From Ophioderma brevispina (Eukaryota; Echinodermata; Ophiuroidea; Amphilepidida; Ophiodermatidae): a stretch of 64,000 bases of DNA. This document shows positions 1 to 12,800 of the stretch, piece by piece. The notes under the pieces were generated by a model. The model was not told the DNA's origin, ran no database searches, and worked only from the letters and a program-made list of their open reading frames with translations. Numbering within the stretch: position 1 is the first letter of the stretch; each line of letters opens with the position of its first letter. Location of the stretch: NCBI GenBank assembly GCA_023653785.1, contig JAMKCH010088200.1, forward strand, positions 35,835 through 99,834. Direction: 5' to 3'. Position numbers and translations under genes: made by a program.

Positions 1-640
1 TGTGCATTATGCATTTTGTGTTTGTGCCCAGACTGCTAGAACTAGACCTTTTCATGACATGTTATATCGAAGTACAGGAGTGTGGTTTATGGGGCATGAA
101 TTCATTATCAAAGGCAATGAATGATTCAATGTAAATAATTATGAACTTCACTAATGCACGTCTTCCATGACGCTGTTTTAGCGAGTCAGTTTGGCGCACA
201 CTTGATGAGGTGATTTGTGATAACAGTGATGAATGGAATGATAAACACCAAATTTATATTAATATCACATCCAGAGAGAGAGAGAAAGTTCAGAGATCCT
301 AGCTCAAAATTGTCACGATATATGGACTATTTTGACAAATGACAGTTTCAATTGATTTGGTCTTATTTGCATATACTCTTCAGAGCTCATTTGTTATTAA
401 GATATCTGTGAAAACATTCTTCCAAATTGGTTTGCATGGGTGCTGCAAAATTTCATGTGGTGAAGCAAATGGCGGATTTTATGTGCATTAGTGTTCATAA
501 GGAGTAAGCAGATAATGTTATTACAATGAACAAACCTTCAAACATCCATTGCGTTTTGACTGCACAGTTGGAATTTGAAGCTATGAACTTCGGCTTTTAA
601 AACTTCTTTTAGTGAATGAAGTGTTGATGTGAAAGCATAG
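1..640. other. Non-coding stretch, no gene seen
   Basis: AT-rich sequence with a short GA run near 270-285. I see no open frame of convincing length, no conserved protein motif and no repeat structure that I can place. Confidence 0.5.
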
Positions 641-775
641 CAAAATCGAGGGGGGGCAAGACTCAAGTTTTCCCGATTTTTTCCAGCACCAATTTTTCTG
701 GCTCGCTGCGCTCGCCGGGTGGACCCATATTTTTTTCCAGTCGGTTTGAAAATCTGAAAGGGGGGGTTATGACTA
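641..775. repeat. Dispersed repeat with GGCTCGCTGCGCTCGCC core
   Basis: G-rich block carrying the core GGCTCGCTGCGCTCGCC near 698, followed by a T-run and a GGGGGG end. The same arrangement (GGCTCGCTCCGCTCGCC, T-run, AAATCTGA then G-run) returns at 63935-64000 in the same orientation, so this is a dispersed family and not a gene. The minus-strand open frame across 538-957 is low-complexity and repeat-derived. Confidence 0.6.
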
Positions 776-1337
776 GGTTGGCCTGAGCATCTGTACCTAC
801 GTTCACCTTCAACCTTTCCTTCCATCTTCCATCGCCTCTTTCCTCGTTCTTTTGCCTTTCTTCCTTTTCCCGGTAGATCGAGCGGATTTTTCCGATAAGA
901 GTGCTCTCCGCCTGTTACGCTACTGATGTTTAGATTAGTATTTCCACATTGCATCATAACTCATTCCAAGGACATGGACCAGATAAATCTTCAAATTGAA
1001 CTCAGATCCCTTGTGGGGTCTGTTAGGTACCATTTGCCGCAAAATAGGTCATTTTTGCATCATTTTGACAAATCCCCGGAGAACTAAGTTTGTCCTTGAT
1101 GTCCCCTAGGCATGTCAAAATTGTAATTTTTCCGGAAAGCCTATCCTTCCTGCTTATACAGATCATTTCAACATAAAGAATATGGAAGTTAACATGACAT
1201 TCAGGGATCATGCATTGGTGATCAGACATCTTATGTTTTTGCCCTACAGCTTTAAACTGTATAAATATTGTTACTTTATTGTGGGCATTTCCCGATTTTG
1301 GTTCAAAGTTGTTAGGTCACCATGATGAATCTTATGG

Positions 1338-1700
1338 TCAGTCCCGTACGCAGGGGGTGCGGTCGCACCCCCCCCAAATTCCACAAAAGGGTCAAAAGGT
1401 CCGCTTTTTGCTAAATTTTGTGGAAAAGGTCCAAACAGGAGAAAAAAAAGACAATAAATCCCTTTTTGTGATGAAATATTTCAAAATTTTACTTTTTTTG
1501 GGGGGCATTTTGGGGGTTAGGGCCACTTTTACCAAAAAGAGGCCCACTTTTTCGAAAAAAGTTCCACTTTTTTTCGAAGTCCCCCCCGCCCCCCCCCCCA
1601 AAATACTTTCTCCTTCTTCTTTCTTCTTTTCTTATCTTTCTTCTCTCTTTCCTTTCTCGCCTGTTCTCTGCGTTCTACCCTGCTTATGTGATTGAGATGC
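1338..1700. repeat. Low-complexity dispersed repeat (CCCGTACGCAGGGGGTGCG start)
   Basis: Begins with CCCGTACGCAGGGGGTGCG, which resembles the CCCGTAGCCAGG...GGGGGTGCGG start of the repeat at 63860. It has C/G runs, AAAAGGTCC-type motifs and a pyrimidine tract (1610-1690). Opposed G-rich and C-rich ends suggest a degenerate inverted-repeat element. Open frames of 60-140 codons here on both strands are low-complexity and are not called as genes. Confidence 0.45.
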
Positions 1701-1950
1701 AGTCCTAATTGATGAACTTGCCATAGAGCATAATGGTATACTGATGGTTCCTCAATTTGACATGAATAGATACAGAGAAAGGCGTAATTCAATGAGTGCA
1801 TACCCATATGAACAATTTGTTAACCCCCTATATATATCTTCTTGAAGGGTAAGGAGGAAAAAGAGGTCTCACAGAAAGCAAAGCGGGTTTCTTCCTTCTG
1901 TCTACAGAAATTCTACACCTCTGGGGGGGGGGGGTGGGGGGGGGGGGGGT

Positions 1951-2232
1951 CGTTAGCACAATGGGTCTTCCCTCGCTTTGTACCACTGGGTCCAGGTTCG
2001 ACCCTCAGGCGGGCCTGCGATTTCATGTTGCGTTTGGTTTCCAGTCCATACTCCGGCCTCGCATGTTTTCTCTCGCGGGTACTCCGGTTTCCTCACTGCT
2101 TCTAAAACTTGGCTTTCCTCTTCCCTAACATGTATAAAGCGAATTGAAATAATGTATCTTTGTGACATAATAATGACACCCTTGTGTTTATGTGTCATTA
2201 AATACTATACTAGTACCTCCTCCTCCTCTACC
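1951..2232 (+). mobile_element. tRNA-derived SINE, plus orientation
   Basis: The head looks like a tRNA promoter: a degenerate A box (TTAGCACAATGGG, about 1954-1966) and a good B box (GGTTCGACCC, about 1994-2003). These are followed by a body with CGGGTACTCCGGTTTCCTC and a TCATTAAATACTA...CCTCCTCC tail. A homologous copy lies on the minus strand at 63248-63502. Between B box and tail the two share long blocks (for example CGGGCCTGCGATTTCATG), so both ends of the family are defined within the window. A G-rich run (1922-1950) sits directly upstream. I do not assign a named family. Confidence 0.85.
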
Positions 2233-3394
2233 ACCGCCTCATGATGCACCATGGCTTCACTTGTGCTTACCAAAACCAAAACACTAAAAGTGAGACTGTC
2301 TGGAACTTTATTAATTATGCCACAACCTTACAACACCAGATTTTAATGTTTTCAACGTGTAAGCATGCATCTTGCCCTACTGTTATTTCCTTTCCCCCTT
2401 GCAAAAAAAAAAAAAAAAAGTGAGTGAACTCAATTTCTTTTATCTATCGTTTCACATTAAATGTTTTGCAATGATATCTTTTCAATAACAGAACATTACA
2501 CATTCTGGTCATTTTTGCCCAGAACATTGGGTATAAAAATCATCATAGCGCGTTGATAAATAATAGAAGCAAGTTTGCAGCCTAATAGTTATCCTTTTCA
2601 TGGCGACTAATAGTCTGTGGTTGCAAGTGTTGCCCATATTAATCATACCAATGAGAGGTTGTCATATAGCCAGGCTTTTGACGGTGGCAGTCTTAATTAT
2701 AGCCACAACAATTTGCAGTGTAAAAAATCCGTGAAGTTACAAGATGGTTGTTACGTCTTAGCTTAGCAGTCAACTGTGCTCAATATCAAACTGACAATTC
2801 ATAATCATGTTTTAATAGCAAAGTGGCTACAATAACCAACGTTTGATCCCATTTCGCATCTCTCCAGCAGTTTCACAAGACCCCCGTTGAAGCATAATTC
2901 AGTTCTTAAGGTCATCTTTTCAGAAAATTTTTTGCCTCAGATGCTGAATTTTAGCCAATTTTCAGGTCCCAAGCTTGCAAAATTTCAGATTTCAGTTCCA
3001 AGCCCCTACTTCAGAGACAAATATTCCCAAGCCCCCAGGTTCGTAAATCGGGGCCGCACATCACTACCCACCTTAAAAGTTGAGTGCCCCCCCCGCTTTT
3101 TTTCAACCACTTTCTTTTCATAAGTTTTGCAAGAAGCTTCAATTTTGGAAAAAATGCTGACAATTGAATCAGAGGAATATAGATGATTGATGTTTTACTT
3201 TGGCAGCAACAGCGGTTTGACCCCATGCAACTTGGCTCTTTTTAGAAACAATTTAAGCACTTGGGCGACACAATTTTGACACTTATGCAACTGATAAGTA
3301 GGGACAAGCAACGCTTTATCTTTTCAAAAATCAGGAAACTCCAATTGCAGGTATCTTTTTTTTTTGCCATATGGCCTACAAGGCCATTGTTGTG
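2233..3394. other. Non-coding stretch with an A17 run
   Basis: AT-rich sequence. A poly(A) run at 2402-2419 could be the tail of an old retrocopy but no body is recognisable upstream. No gene or motif is supported. Confidence 0.45.
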
Positions 3395-3970
3395 TTTAGT
3401 GCCTCCATAGAAAGACTTGGTAAAACTAGATGTTAAAAGAAAATCAATATTTGCCACAGTGGAATTTCATATATTTTACAATAGGATGTACTTTAGTGGA
3501 CTAAATAAATCCAACCAGTTGCAAACTGCAGTTTGCAATGATAATTTTTTTTTTATATAATTCTGGTTTTGTAGATAATATACCTACTTGATAAGATATA
3601 GTAACCAGTATAACATGTTGGTTGAATAACATGCAGAATTGGGCTGGCCCCCCCCCCACCCCACCCCCCCACAAAGGTTGCATTATTTGTCCCTCCATAG
3701 AAGACTTGGAAAACTGATTTTAAAGAAAAATCATATTTGCCACAGTGGAATGTTCATAATGATTTACAATAGGATGGTACTTAGTGGACTAAGAAATCCA
3801 AAAACCAGTTGTCAAAAAACTGGCAGTGTTGGGCAGGATAATTTTTTGTTTTATTCTGGTTTTGTCATTATAATGACCTACTTGAGTAGAGTATTAGTTA
3901 GAGATATAGAAACCATAATCACATGTTGTTTATAACATGCAGATGGCTGCCCCCCCCCCCCCCCCCCCCG
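3395..3970. repeat. Tandem duplication, 2 units of about 287 bp
   Basis: Unit 1 (about 3395-3681) and unit 2 (about 3682-3970) share in order CCTCCATAGAA, ATATTTGCCACAGTGGAAT, TTACAATAGGATG, TTAGTGGACTAA, TTCTGGTTTTGT, CCTACTTGA and ATAACATGCAGA, and each ends in a long C-run. The units differ by many small indels. No coding potential. Confidence 0.75.
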
Positions 3971-5435
3971 AATGGTCAAATTAAGGAAAATGGGTTTTAA
4001 TCAATAACTTGCGGTAAATTAAGCGGTTTTTAAAAACAACCCTATATGAGTTAATTTTGTGCTGTTTCAATCACCCCATGATGTTTTTTTGCCCCTACTA
4101 TGATTTACCCGGTGCTGCCCCTGGCAGTAGAGTAAACTCTACTCTTCCGCACCCCGCTTTTTACCATCCTGGGTACCTCTACGTAAACTGCCATACCTCC
4201 GCATACTCCGCAGTGGGCGTAAGGCCAGGGGGGGTGGGGGGCCGCGTTCCCCCCCCCCCGACCGTGATGTTGTCGTACATAACGGTCCGTCGGTACATTG
4301 TCTAAAAATCTAGAGCCTTGTTGTTTGGAGCGCTAAGTTGCATGAGATGAAATACCAGAGAGCTTGTCATAAAATGCTTAAAGGTCCATGGCCCGATTGC
4401 TAATAGCCTCGTCCCCAGAAAGCCGCCAGAGTTTTACCGGAAGTGGTAGACAGTTTGGTATCAAGAAAGCTACTATTTTTTTCCATTTACCCCTGTGAAA
4501 TCTTAAGCCAAAGGATTTTTTGGTTCGGAAGTTATGACGAAAATGTGCACAAGTTTTGGTCGACAATATTAATTTATTTGACACAGGACCCTATGGGGCT
4601 TAAAACAATACTTTTATTCTCATTCTTTATTTTCTTCTCTCCTTTATTCAAAATAAGAAGCTATATTAGTAACATATTACTAAAATTATGATAGATTTTA
4701 TCCAACGAACTACCCCAGCTTTTTAAATCGATCAGTCCATTGTTACTTTGTGTCTTCAATTGGCCCGAGCAGTGCGTATGCATAGCGTGTTGATACCGTG
4801 TGATACCGTTTCATATCACACGGCTAAGAACCAATGAAATTGCATAAACAATCTCAAGTGTTTAAGAATTATATTATATAACCTGTAACATAAATGGAGG
4901 ACTGCCTCACATTTTATAGATAAAAAAGTATGTATAATGTTAATGAGGTTTTGTTATTTCCAGATTTAAGAAAATTTCTATCGCAATTAATAAACAAGCA
5001 ATTTCAAGAAACATCAAATCACTAACTCATAAAAAATATCTCAATGGTCCTTTAATCTTCATGTTATTGCCATATTTTAAATGACTTTCATATTTTTATT
5101 CCATAACAAGAGATATTACTTGAATGTGAAGCTTGAGGGTATTTTGTATCCACTGGGCTGAAATGATTGCAAACCTCTTCGGATTCTTATTGACATCACA
5201 AACACTAGTTCTGCAAGTCAGTAAAATCACTTCCACTTTCTGAAGTTCATGATTTTGACTGTCAGAAAAAGGAGAAATCATGTTAATGCAAATGGGTAAC
5301 TCCCTCTTTTCTTACCCAAGTGTTTTATTAAAGCTATAGTAAAATATTTTGTTTAGAGTAGCACCCTCAATTTCCTTGAATTTGAAATTTGAGCATGTTG
5401 GTATTCAGTGATGTACCATGGCAATCGAGCCAGGG
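3971..5435. other. Non-coding stretch
   Basis: Mostly AT-rich sequence with a G/C-homopolymer patch at 4226-4260. No gene, conserved motif or clear repeat is visible. Confidence 0.4.
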
Positions 5436-5592
5436 CACCGGCGGCGTATCCAGACATGGCTTTTTGAGGGGACCCCAGCGGGGCAGGACCTCTAATACTA
5501 TAGCTGAAAATAGGCTGATTCTGCATGTTTTGGTAGGAACTCCTGGGAGTGCGCACCCCTAAAGCACCCCAAAGATACGCCACTGCAGGCGG
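5436..5592. mobile_element. Short inverted-repeat (MITE-like) element
   Basis: The left end GGCGGCGTATCCAGACATGG and the reverse complement of the right end (CAGTGGCGTATCTTTGGGG) share a GGCGTATC terminus, and the interior is G-rich near both ends. Length about 150 bp. No target duplication could be fixed. Related termini (AGCGTAG or GTATAGCC) occur at 29.57 and 54.37 kb. Confidence 0.5.
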
Positions 5593-6177
5593 AAGCAAAA
5601 TTACCAAGTATTCCCAATGACCTGCTCCTGCAAGTATTACACATGACCAAATGTGCAAAAATTTACATTAATTTGCCCCAAATTCAGGCCAAACTTGATT
5701 GCAATCCTAATAAAATCAGGACAAAAATGCATGTTTCTCCATTTTGTCCTGACAAAAATGCATGTTTCTAATAAGTCATTTAGATTTAAATAGTCGAAGA
5801 CTTAAAGCAATAACAGCACATTTTTTTAAGAGCACCCCCAATTTTTCAGATATTTTGAGATTAATTGTTTTTTGCATTTCTGCAACTACAATTTTTCCGG
5901 AATAATTCAGTTGTCTAAAATAACACAATTACACAAGTGCAAAATTAACTAGGCAAACCCATAATTTCCTGATCATTTAATCAGAAATCTCTTCTAATAT
6001 TATTTGTTACAAACTTTATAGGCCTATTTTATTAATGTATAATTTGAGAACTAAACATTTCTGCATTAGTTCCATATGTACCCCCCTTTAAAGTTCTACA
6101 TGTAACATATTCGTTTGCCTTAGGGTATTAGTTTTTGTGTCGTCTGCAAAAATTGCAGAAGGCATATAGGGATTGAA
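5593..6177. other. Non-coding stretch with a short direct repeat
   Basis: ACAAAAATGCATGTTTCT occurs twice (about 5722 and 5752) as a local direct repeat. Around 6070-6130 there is a partial copy of a dispersed repeat (TTCCATATGTACCCCCC...) seen more fully at 58250. No gene seen. Confidence 0.45.
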
Positions 6178-9100
6178 CTCTGGTCTTCATGTCTCTCTAT
6201 CTGTGGTCCAAACGTTAAGCTTTAAATCTATTCATGCCCGTATGGCTATGATAAGCATATTTAACTTTGGTGGAAAGGAGGGGGTGGGGTTGGGTGACAT
6301 TTTTGTGACCTCATTTTACCGTTGGTAACCCATGGACATTTTGCAGTCAAATTCCAACCCTTAATAGATGCATGGTGACCGTGTGAGTTCCGTAAGGGCT
6401 ATGAAGATGTAACATGGTGAAATGGGAGTTCCGGCAGGGTGTGGTGACATTTTGGGTGACCTCATGGGACCTTTGGTCATCACAAACCGCGACGGCAGAT
6501 GACACCCGCAGTCAGCGATGTATTTTCTTATGTTAGGGGCCACAAATAAACAAGATTATTTCCTGATAGAATTTTGCAAGGGAGTACATATGGACCTCTC
6601 ATCAAAGTTTCCCGTAAAGGGATGACAGTCTTTTTTTGATGTAAGAGGAGCTAAAAACATGATTTTGAAATCCCCATCGGTAACTTGAAGCAATTATCAA
6701 AATTGGGGGCAAGCAGGTGACCTAAGCAACCAGGAACAAATTGTTAAGTTTCAGTTCACATTTGGGAAATCACCCATCCCCAAGCACTCGTAGCCAGTTT
6801 TTGTGGGGTGAATGATTTGCAAATCGCGGTAAAAGACTTGAAATTCATCAAAATATTGTAAAATAACTATTTAAAAATCTAAACCATTGGAGTTAATGTG
6901 GCATAGCTCAATATCAACTGACACACAACTATAGTTTTCTGGACCTGATGTCAGCACTTCAACAGGACAATTCCAGGCCCCATACCGCTCAGCTTACAAA
7001 CTGTTTCTAGATGAGCAGAATATTGAAACTGTTACCATGGTGCTCTGCTCCAGACAGTAATACCAATTGAGCAACTTGTGGGATGAGCTGAGCAACGTGT
7101 TCTGCAAGGCAGATTCCCCCCTGTGGCAAAGTTCCATATGTACCACTCTTCGAAGTTCTACCAAATTCTGTAACAAATTCTTTTTTATTTTGGCATTAAT
7201 GGTTATTGGTAGTGTAGGGCATATTTTGTTAGGGGGGGGGGTAGCTGCCCTCCTTGACCCCTCTTGCCCTCCCCCCCAAAAAAAAAAACATCGTGAGTCC
7301 CTGGAACGCGAGTGTGTCTGCCGTCGCGGTTTGTGAATGGGGCCAAAGGTACACATGAGGTCACAAGGTCACATTGAGGTCACCAACTGTCACCCACCCG
7401 CCCCCTCCTTTCCACCCAAGTTACATCGTTGCTACGGAACTCATTACGGCTTCGACAATATATTTAAGGGTTAATATTTTGACCACAGACACACACACAG
7501 ATTGATTTTGATCGACACAAAATGAGCGAATTCTGCACATGCACTAATTTTTACAGTGGAAAAACATAAGCCCATACTTATACAACAAATTTGAATATAT
7601 TACTTTCCCCCTGGGAATATATGTGCCCCCCCCCCCTTCCCCCTGAAAAAGGCTGGTTATGACCACTGAGGTAATCCTAGTTGCTAAATGCTCACGTTTT
7701 TCAGGTGAAAACAACTGTGAGAGTGAGAAGGGAGGATGCTTCCATTGACAACAAGAAAACAACTAGCCTAAGTGACATCACACACAAAAAAAAATCACCC
7801 TACTTGTTAGTTCACGATTAAATAAAATTGTCATGTTAAATATATTTCTGGGATTGTAATTTGGGCCTAAAATGACTCGTTTTGCCCATCTTTCATTTTT
7901 GGCCCATTTCTATTACTACAATAACTCAATTTAAATCAACTGTGATTTGGTACTCGAATGAATTCCGGTATGGGCCGGTCAGAGAGCTTTAAAAAAATAG
8001 CCTTTAGTGTGTTTGGTATAGCAAATGCGACCTTAATGGCTTTTTCACAATTTTTTTACGGGCAAAAAAATGAATTTCAAATTTGACCAGTGAAGTCATA
8101 TCCGAAGGTAGGATTAAAAAAAAAACAGGCTTTTGCTGTCTCGCTTTGTGATTTTTCTTTCTGAGTTAAGCCCCTTTTTTTTTTTAATTTGGTTTTGTAC
8201 CTTAAAGATTCATGTTTTTTATATTGATTACACTTCAAAAAACAAGTCATATGTTGATTTTACCCTCAGAGCACCCTCGTTCATATGACAATACCATACA
8301 ATAAGTTGTTACAGTGCAAGTGACAAACTTAAGCATTTGTACGTAGTACATTTAGACGGCCGGCAATTACATCAAAAGTGTCAAAAAAAGTTTGACGGGC
8401 GTAATTTGTTTACAACATCCAACCATGTGGATGTGCATCCTCATGGGACATACAATAGAGTATGGGGTGTTGGCCATCTAATTGTTTAATTTTAGGTAAA
8501 AAATGGCCACAAAAGGTAAAAATGGTCCAAAAAATAGATATAAATGAGTCCGGAAAAGGCATTTCCTTTCTTCAAAAAATCTATACTGGAAATATCCAAT
8601 TTACCTCAAAGTAGTCATATTTAAGTGGAATATAATGGAAGTTCATTCCAAATTATACAGTTTTGGGGGTAAAAGATGGCCAAAAAAGGTCAAATGTCCC
8701 AAAATAGGGAAGGTTAAAACAGTCGAACTGCTTCTTTCTTCAAATAATCGATCAGAACATGACCATTTACCTTCAAAGGAGTCATAGTTAAGTGAATATC
8801 TGGAAGCCATTCCAATTTATAAATGTTGGGCGTCAAAAATGGTAAAAAAAGGTCAAAAAAAAGCCAAAAGAGTGAAATCAATTCATTTTCCTTCTTTTCT
8901 CGAGCTGTTTCATCAGAACACGTGCGTGTACTTCCCAAGGGAAAACACAATGAGCGGATTGGGTGCAAGCCATTTCAATTTGCAATTCTGGGGTCAAATT
9001 GGGCCAAAACAATCAAAAATTGTCCCAAAAATCCATAAAATGAGTCAAAATGCCTTCCTTCCACCTAATCATAATGGGAATATGTAAAGTTTATTCTCCA

Positions 9101-9855
9101 AAGAACTAATTTAACCGAATAGAGTAGTAGCAATTTTCAATTGACACGTTGTAACGTCAAAATGGCCAAACAGGTTAAAATTTGTCCAAATTAGGTTGAT
9201 TTTCAACTGGCCAAATAAGGTTAAAATATTGTCCAAACATAATAAATAGTAATTACACTCTTTATCAAAATAGCTTAAAGGAACATAATTATTTACTTCC
9301 CATGGACAGTGATAAGTAAATAAAGTGCTAGCCTTGTCAATGAACACATGTTGGGGGTAAAAATGTTTCAAATGGGTAAAAAAAAAAGGCAAAATATGGT
9401 AAAACATCATAATTGCTCTTTTCTAAAATATCAATGAATATGGCTGCGTGCTAGGTATTCCAATTACCCATTTGGAGTCACATTGGGCTGAGGTTCAAAA
9501 TGAACTCAAGATTGGGAGGGGGAATCTCAAGATTTATGGTCAATCTGGTCAGAAAATTATCAACTTAATAATTAACGATGCTTGATAACTTAAGAATGCA
9601 GCATAATTTGTCCTTTAGGTTTATTGTTATCCATTAATTTACATCCCCGTAAATCTCGGGTATTGGCTATTCCAAATTCTCAGATTTGATGGAATTTACC
9701 ACAAATGGGTTTAGCTCTATTGCCCTATTTGTCAAAATCAGGCCATAGTTCACATCACCCAGAGTCATTAAAGTTGAAAAATGAGTGGCTATTAGAGAAT
9801 GCAACTTTTCTTGGGATAGCCGGTTGACAAAAAATCAAAGAAATCAAAGAAATCA
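6178..9855. repeat. Tandem segmental duplication, copy A
   Basis: Starts at CTCTGGTCTTCATGTC and ends in AAATCAAAGAAATCA. Copy B follows directly and repeats the same landmarks in the same order: GGTGGAAAGGAGGGGGTGG, the CCACAAATAAA block, GTGTCTGCCGTCGCGGTT, the ACACACACAGATTGATTTT block, the CCGGCAATTACATC block, and then a satellite-like array. The copies differ almost everywhere by one-base and few-base indels, more than by substitutions. No protein-coding gene is recognisable. Confidence 0.85.
8345..9480 (+). repeat. Left inverted arm (copy A): array of about 165-175 bp units
   Basis: After an outer segment (GACGGCCGGC, then CATCCAACCATGTGG and GTATGGGGTGTTGGCC), units repeat with the order ATGGCCAAAAAAGGTCAAA, TGTCCCAAAAT, TTCCTTCTTTC, ATCAGAACATG, CCATTTACCTTCAAAGGAGT and AAGTGAATAT...TGGAAG. 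The reverse complement of 15240-16290 carries the same units and the same outer segment, so this is one arm of a large inverted repeat. A second version is in copy B at about 12070-13260. Confidence 0.75.
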
Positions 9856-12800
9856 CTCTGGTCTTATGTCTATCTATCGTGGTAAACTGTTAAGATTTAA
9901 TATATTGCATGCCGTATGGCTATGATTGAAAGGCGATGATGTAAGCTGGTGGAAAGGAGGGGGTGGTGGTCTGGTGGGGTGGCGGGACATTGTTGGGGAC
10001 CGCCATGTGACCTTGGTAACCATCGGGACTTGGCAGTCAAAATGTAACCCTTTCATATATGCCAGCCGTTTGTGAGTTCCGTAAAGGGTATGAGGATGTA
10101 CTTGGTGAAATGAGGGCAGGTTGTGGCGGTGACATTTTGGTGTGACCTCATGTGACTTTGGTCCAATCACAAAAACCGCGAAGGGCAGATGACACCCGCA
10201 CGATCAGCGATGTATGTTATTTAGTGTTAGGCCACAAATAAAAAGATTCATCTGTAGATTTAAAGGTGTACATATGACTCTCTCCAAAGTTTCCAACTTC
10301 AAGGGATTGACAGTCTGTTTTAATGTGAGAGCTAAAACACGTGATTTTAAAAGCCCATAGAGGACTTGTGAGCAATTCATCAAAATTGGGGTCACAGCAG
10401 GGTGAAAATAAGCAAGCCAGAGGAACAAAATGTTAATTCAGGTTCACATTTGGGAAAATCACCCATCCCCAAAGCAATCGTAGCCAGTGTGTGGGTGAAT
10501 GATTTCAATATGCTTGAAAAGATTAAATTCCATCAAAATATTTAAAATACTATTTAAAAAAATCTAAAACCATTGGAGTTAATGTGCTGCCTCATATAAA
10601 ATGAACACAAAACTTATAATTTTCTGGACCTGATGTCAATAGTTCAACAGGACAATGCAAGGCCCCATACAGCTCAGTTACAAAAATGTTTCCTGATGAG
10701 GCAGAATATTGAACGTTACCTGGTGCTCTTGTCCCCAGACCTTAATCCATTGAGCAATGTGCGGGAGATGCGCTGAGCAACGTGTTTCTGCAAGGCAGAT
10801 TCCCCTGTGGGCAAAGAGTTCCATATGTAACCCCTTTCGAGTTCGGTACAAAATTATGTACAAATTCTTTTTATTTTGGCATAAGTATATTTGTTAGTGT
10901 TCAAGGCCATGATTTTTTCTGGGGGGGGGTAGCAGTGGAGCCCCCGCCTTGACCCCTCTTGCCATGCCCCCCAAAAAAAAAAACATCGTAGGTCCTGACC
11001 GCGAGTGTGTCTGCCGTCGCGGTTGTGAATGTGGCGCCAAAGGTCCATGAGGTCACCACGGTCACAGGAGGTCCACCAAACATTCACCCCACCAGCCCCC
11101 TCCTTTCCACCAAGTTACATTGTTGCTTACGGACTATACGGAAGTGCAATATATTAAGGGTTAACATTGACCACAGACACACACACAGATGATTTTGATT
11201 CGACAAAAAACTGAGCGAATTTCTGCACATGCACTAATTTACAGTTGAAGGGATGAAAAACATAAGCCCATACTATACTAACAAATTTGACTATATGCTT
11301 TACCCCTGGGAATGATGGTGCCCCCCCCCCTTTTTCACCCCTGAAAAAGGCTGGTTATGCCACTGAGGTCATCCTAGTCTGGCTAAATGCTCACGTTTTT
11401 AGGTGAAAAAAATGGTGAGAGGGAAGGATCTTCCCCAATTGGCACAACAGAAAAAACTAGCCTTAAGTGCCATACACACCAAAAAAAATTCACACTACTT
11501 GTAGTTCACGATTAAAAAAAATTGTCAGAAACTTATTTCTGGGATTGGAATTTGGGCCTCCTAAAATGACTCGTTTTGCCCATCTTTACATTTTTGGCCC
11601 AATTTCTATTCTTACAATACTCAATCTTCATAAACTGGGAAAGGTCGTTACATATAGTTCTTTAGTCCTCACAGTACTCGAATGAATCCGGTTGGCCGTC
11701 AGAGAGAGAGCTTAAAATATGCTTTAGTGTGTGGTGGTATAGCAAAGTGCGAACCTTTAAATGGATTTTCACAATTTTTTTAGGGCCAAAAAATGAATTT
11801 CACATTGACCGTGAAATCATATCAGAAGGTAGGATTAAAAAAAAACAGGCTTTTGCTGTTCGCTTTATGATTTCTTTCTTCTGGTGTTAAGCCCCTTTTT
11901 TTTTTAATTTGGTGTACATTACATATTCAGTGTTTTTTAATATGATTTACACTTCAAAACAAGTAGAGGGTGATTTTACCCTCAGAGCACCCTCGTTCAT
12001 AGGAAAATACCATTACAATAAACGTGCTACAGTGCAAGTGAAAAAAAAAGTTCGCATTTTTCATAGTACATGTGTTAGACGGCCGGCCATTACATCAAAA
12101 AGTGCTCAGAAAAATTTTTGACGGCGTAATGTGTTACAAATCCAACCCTGGGGATTGCATCCTCATGGGACATACCATAGCGTATGGGGTGTTGCCATTT
12201 AATTTTTTAATTTTAGTGGTTTTTAAAAATGGCCCCCCAAAAAGGTAAAAAATTGCTCAAAACTAGTAAATGAGTGAAATGCATTTCCTTTCTTCAAAAA
12301 ATCTATCATGACATATCCATTTACCTTCAAATTAGCATATTTAATGATATAATGGAAGTAATTCCCAATATAATTTTTGGGGTCAGTGCCAAAAAAAAGT
12401 GTTCAAACTGTCCCAAAAATAGGGTTATAAAACAGTCGCAATGCTTCTGTCTTCAAATAATAGATTCAGAATGGCCATTGTACTTCAAAGGAGTAGCGTT
12501 AAGTGAATATAATGGAAAGCCATTCCAATTTTAAATGTTGGGTCAAAAAAGGCTAAAAAACATATTTTTACAAAGAAATTAAAAAAAAAAAAAACAAAAA
12601 ATAGGTAACAATCAATCATATTGCCTTCTTTTTCGAGCGGTTTATCAGAACACGTGCAAGGGTACATCCCAAGGGAACAAAATGAGCGGATGGGATGCAA
12701 GCCATTTCAAGTTGCATATTCTGTAGGGCAAATGGCCAAAACACATCAAATTGTCCCAAAAATCCAATAAATGAGTCAAAATGCATTCCTTCTCAACAAT

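Noticed and set aside
1954..2003. Functional tRNA gene
   Set aside because: A and B boxes are present but no cloverleaf with paired acceptor ends can be made, and a homologous copy with the same non-tRNA body exists at 63.25-63.50 kb; it is a SINE head.
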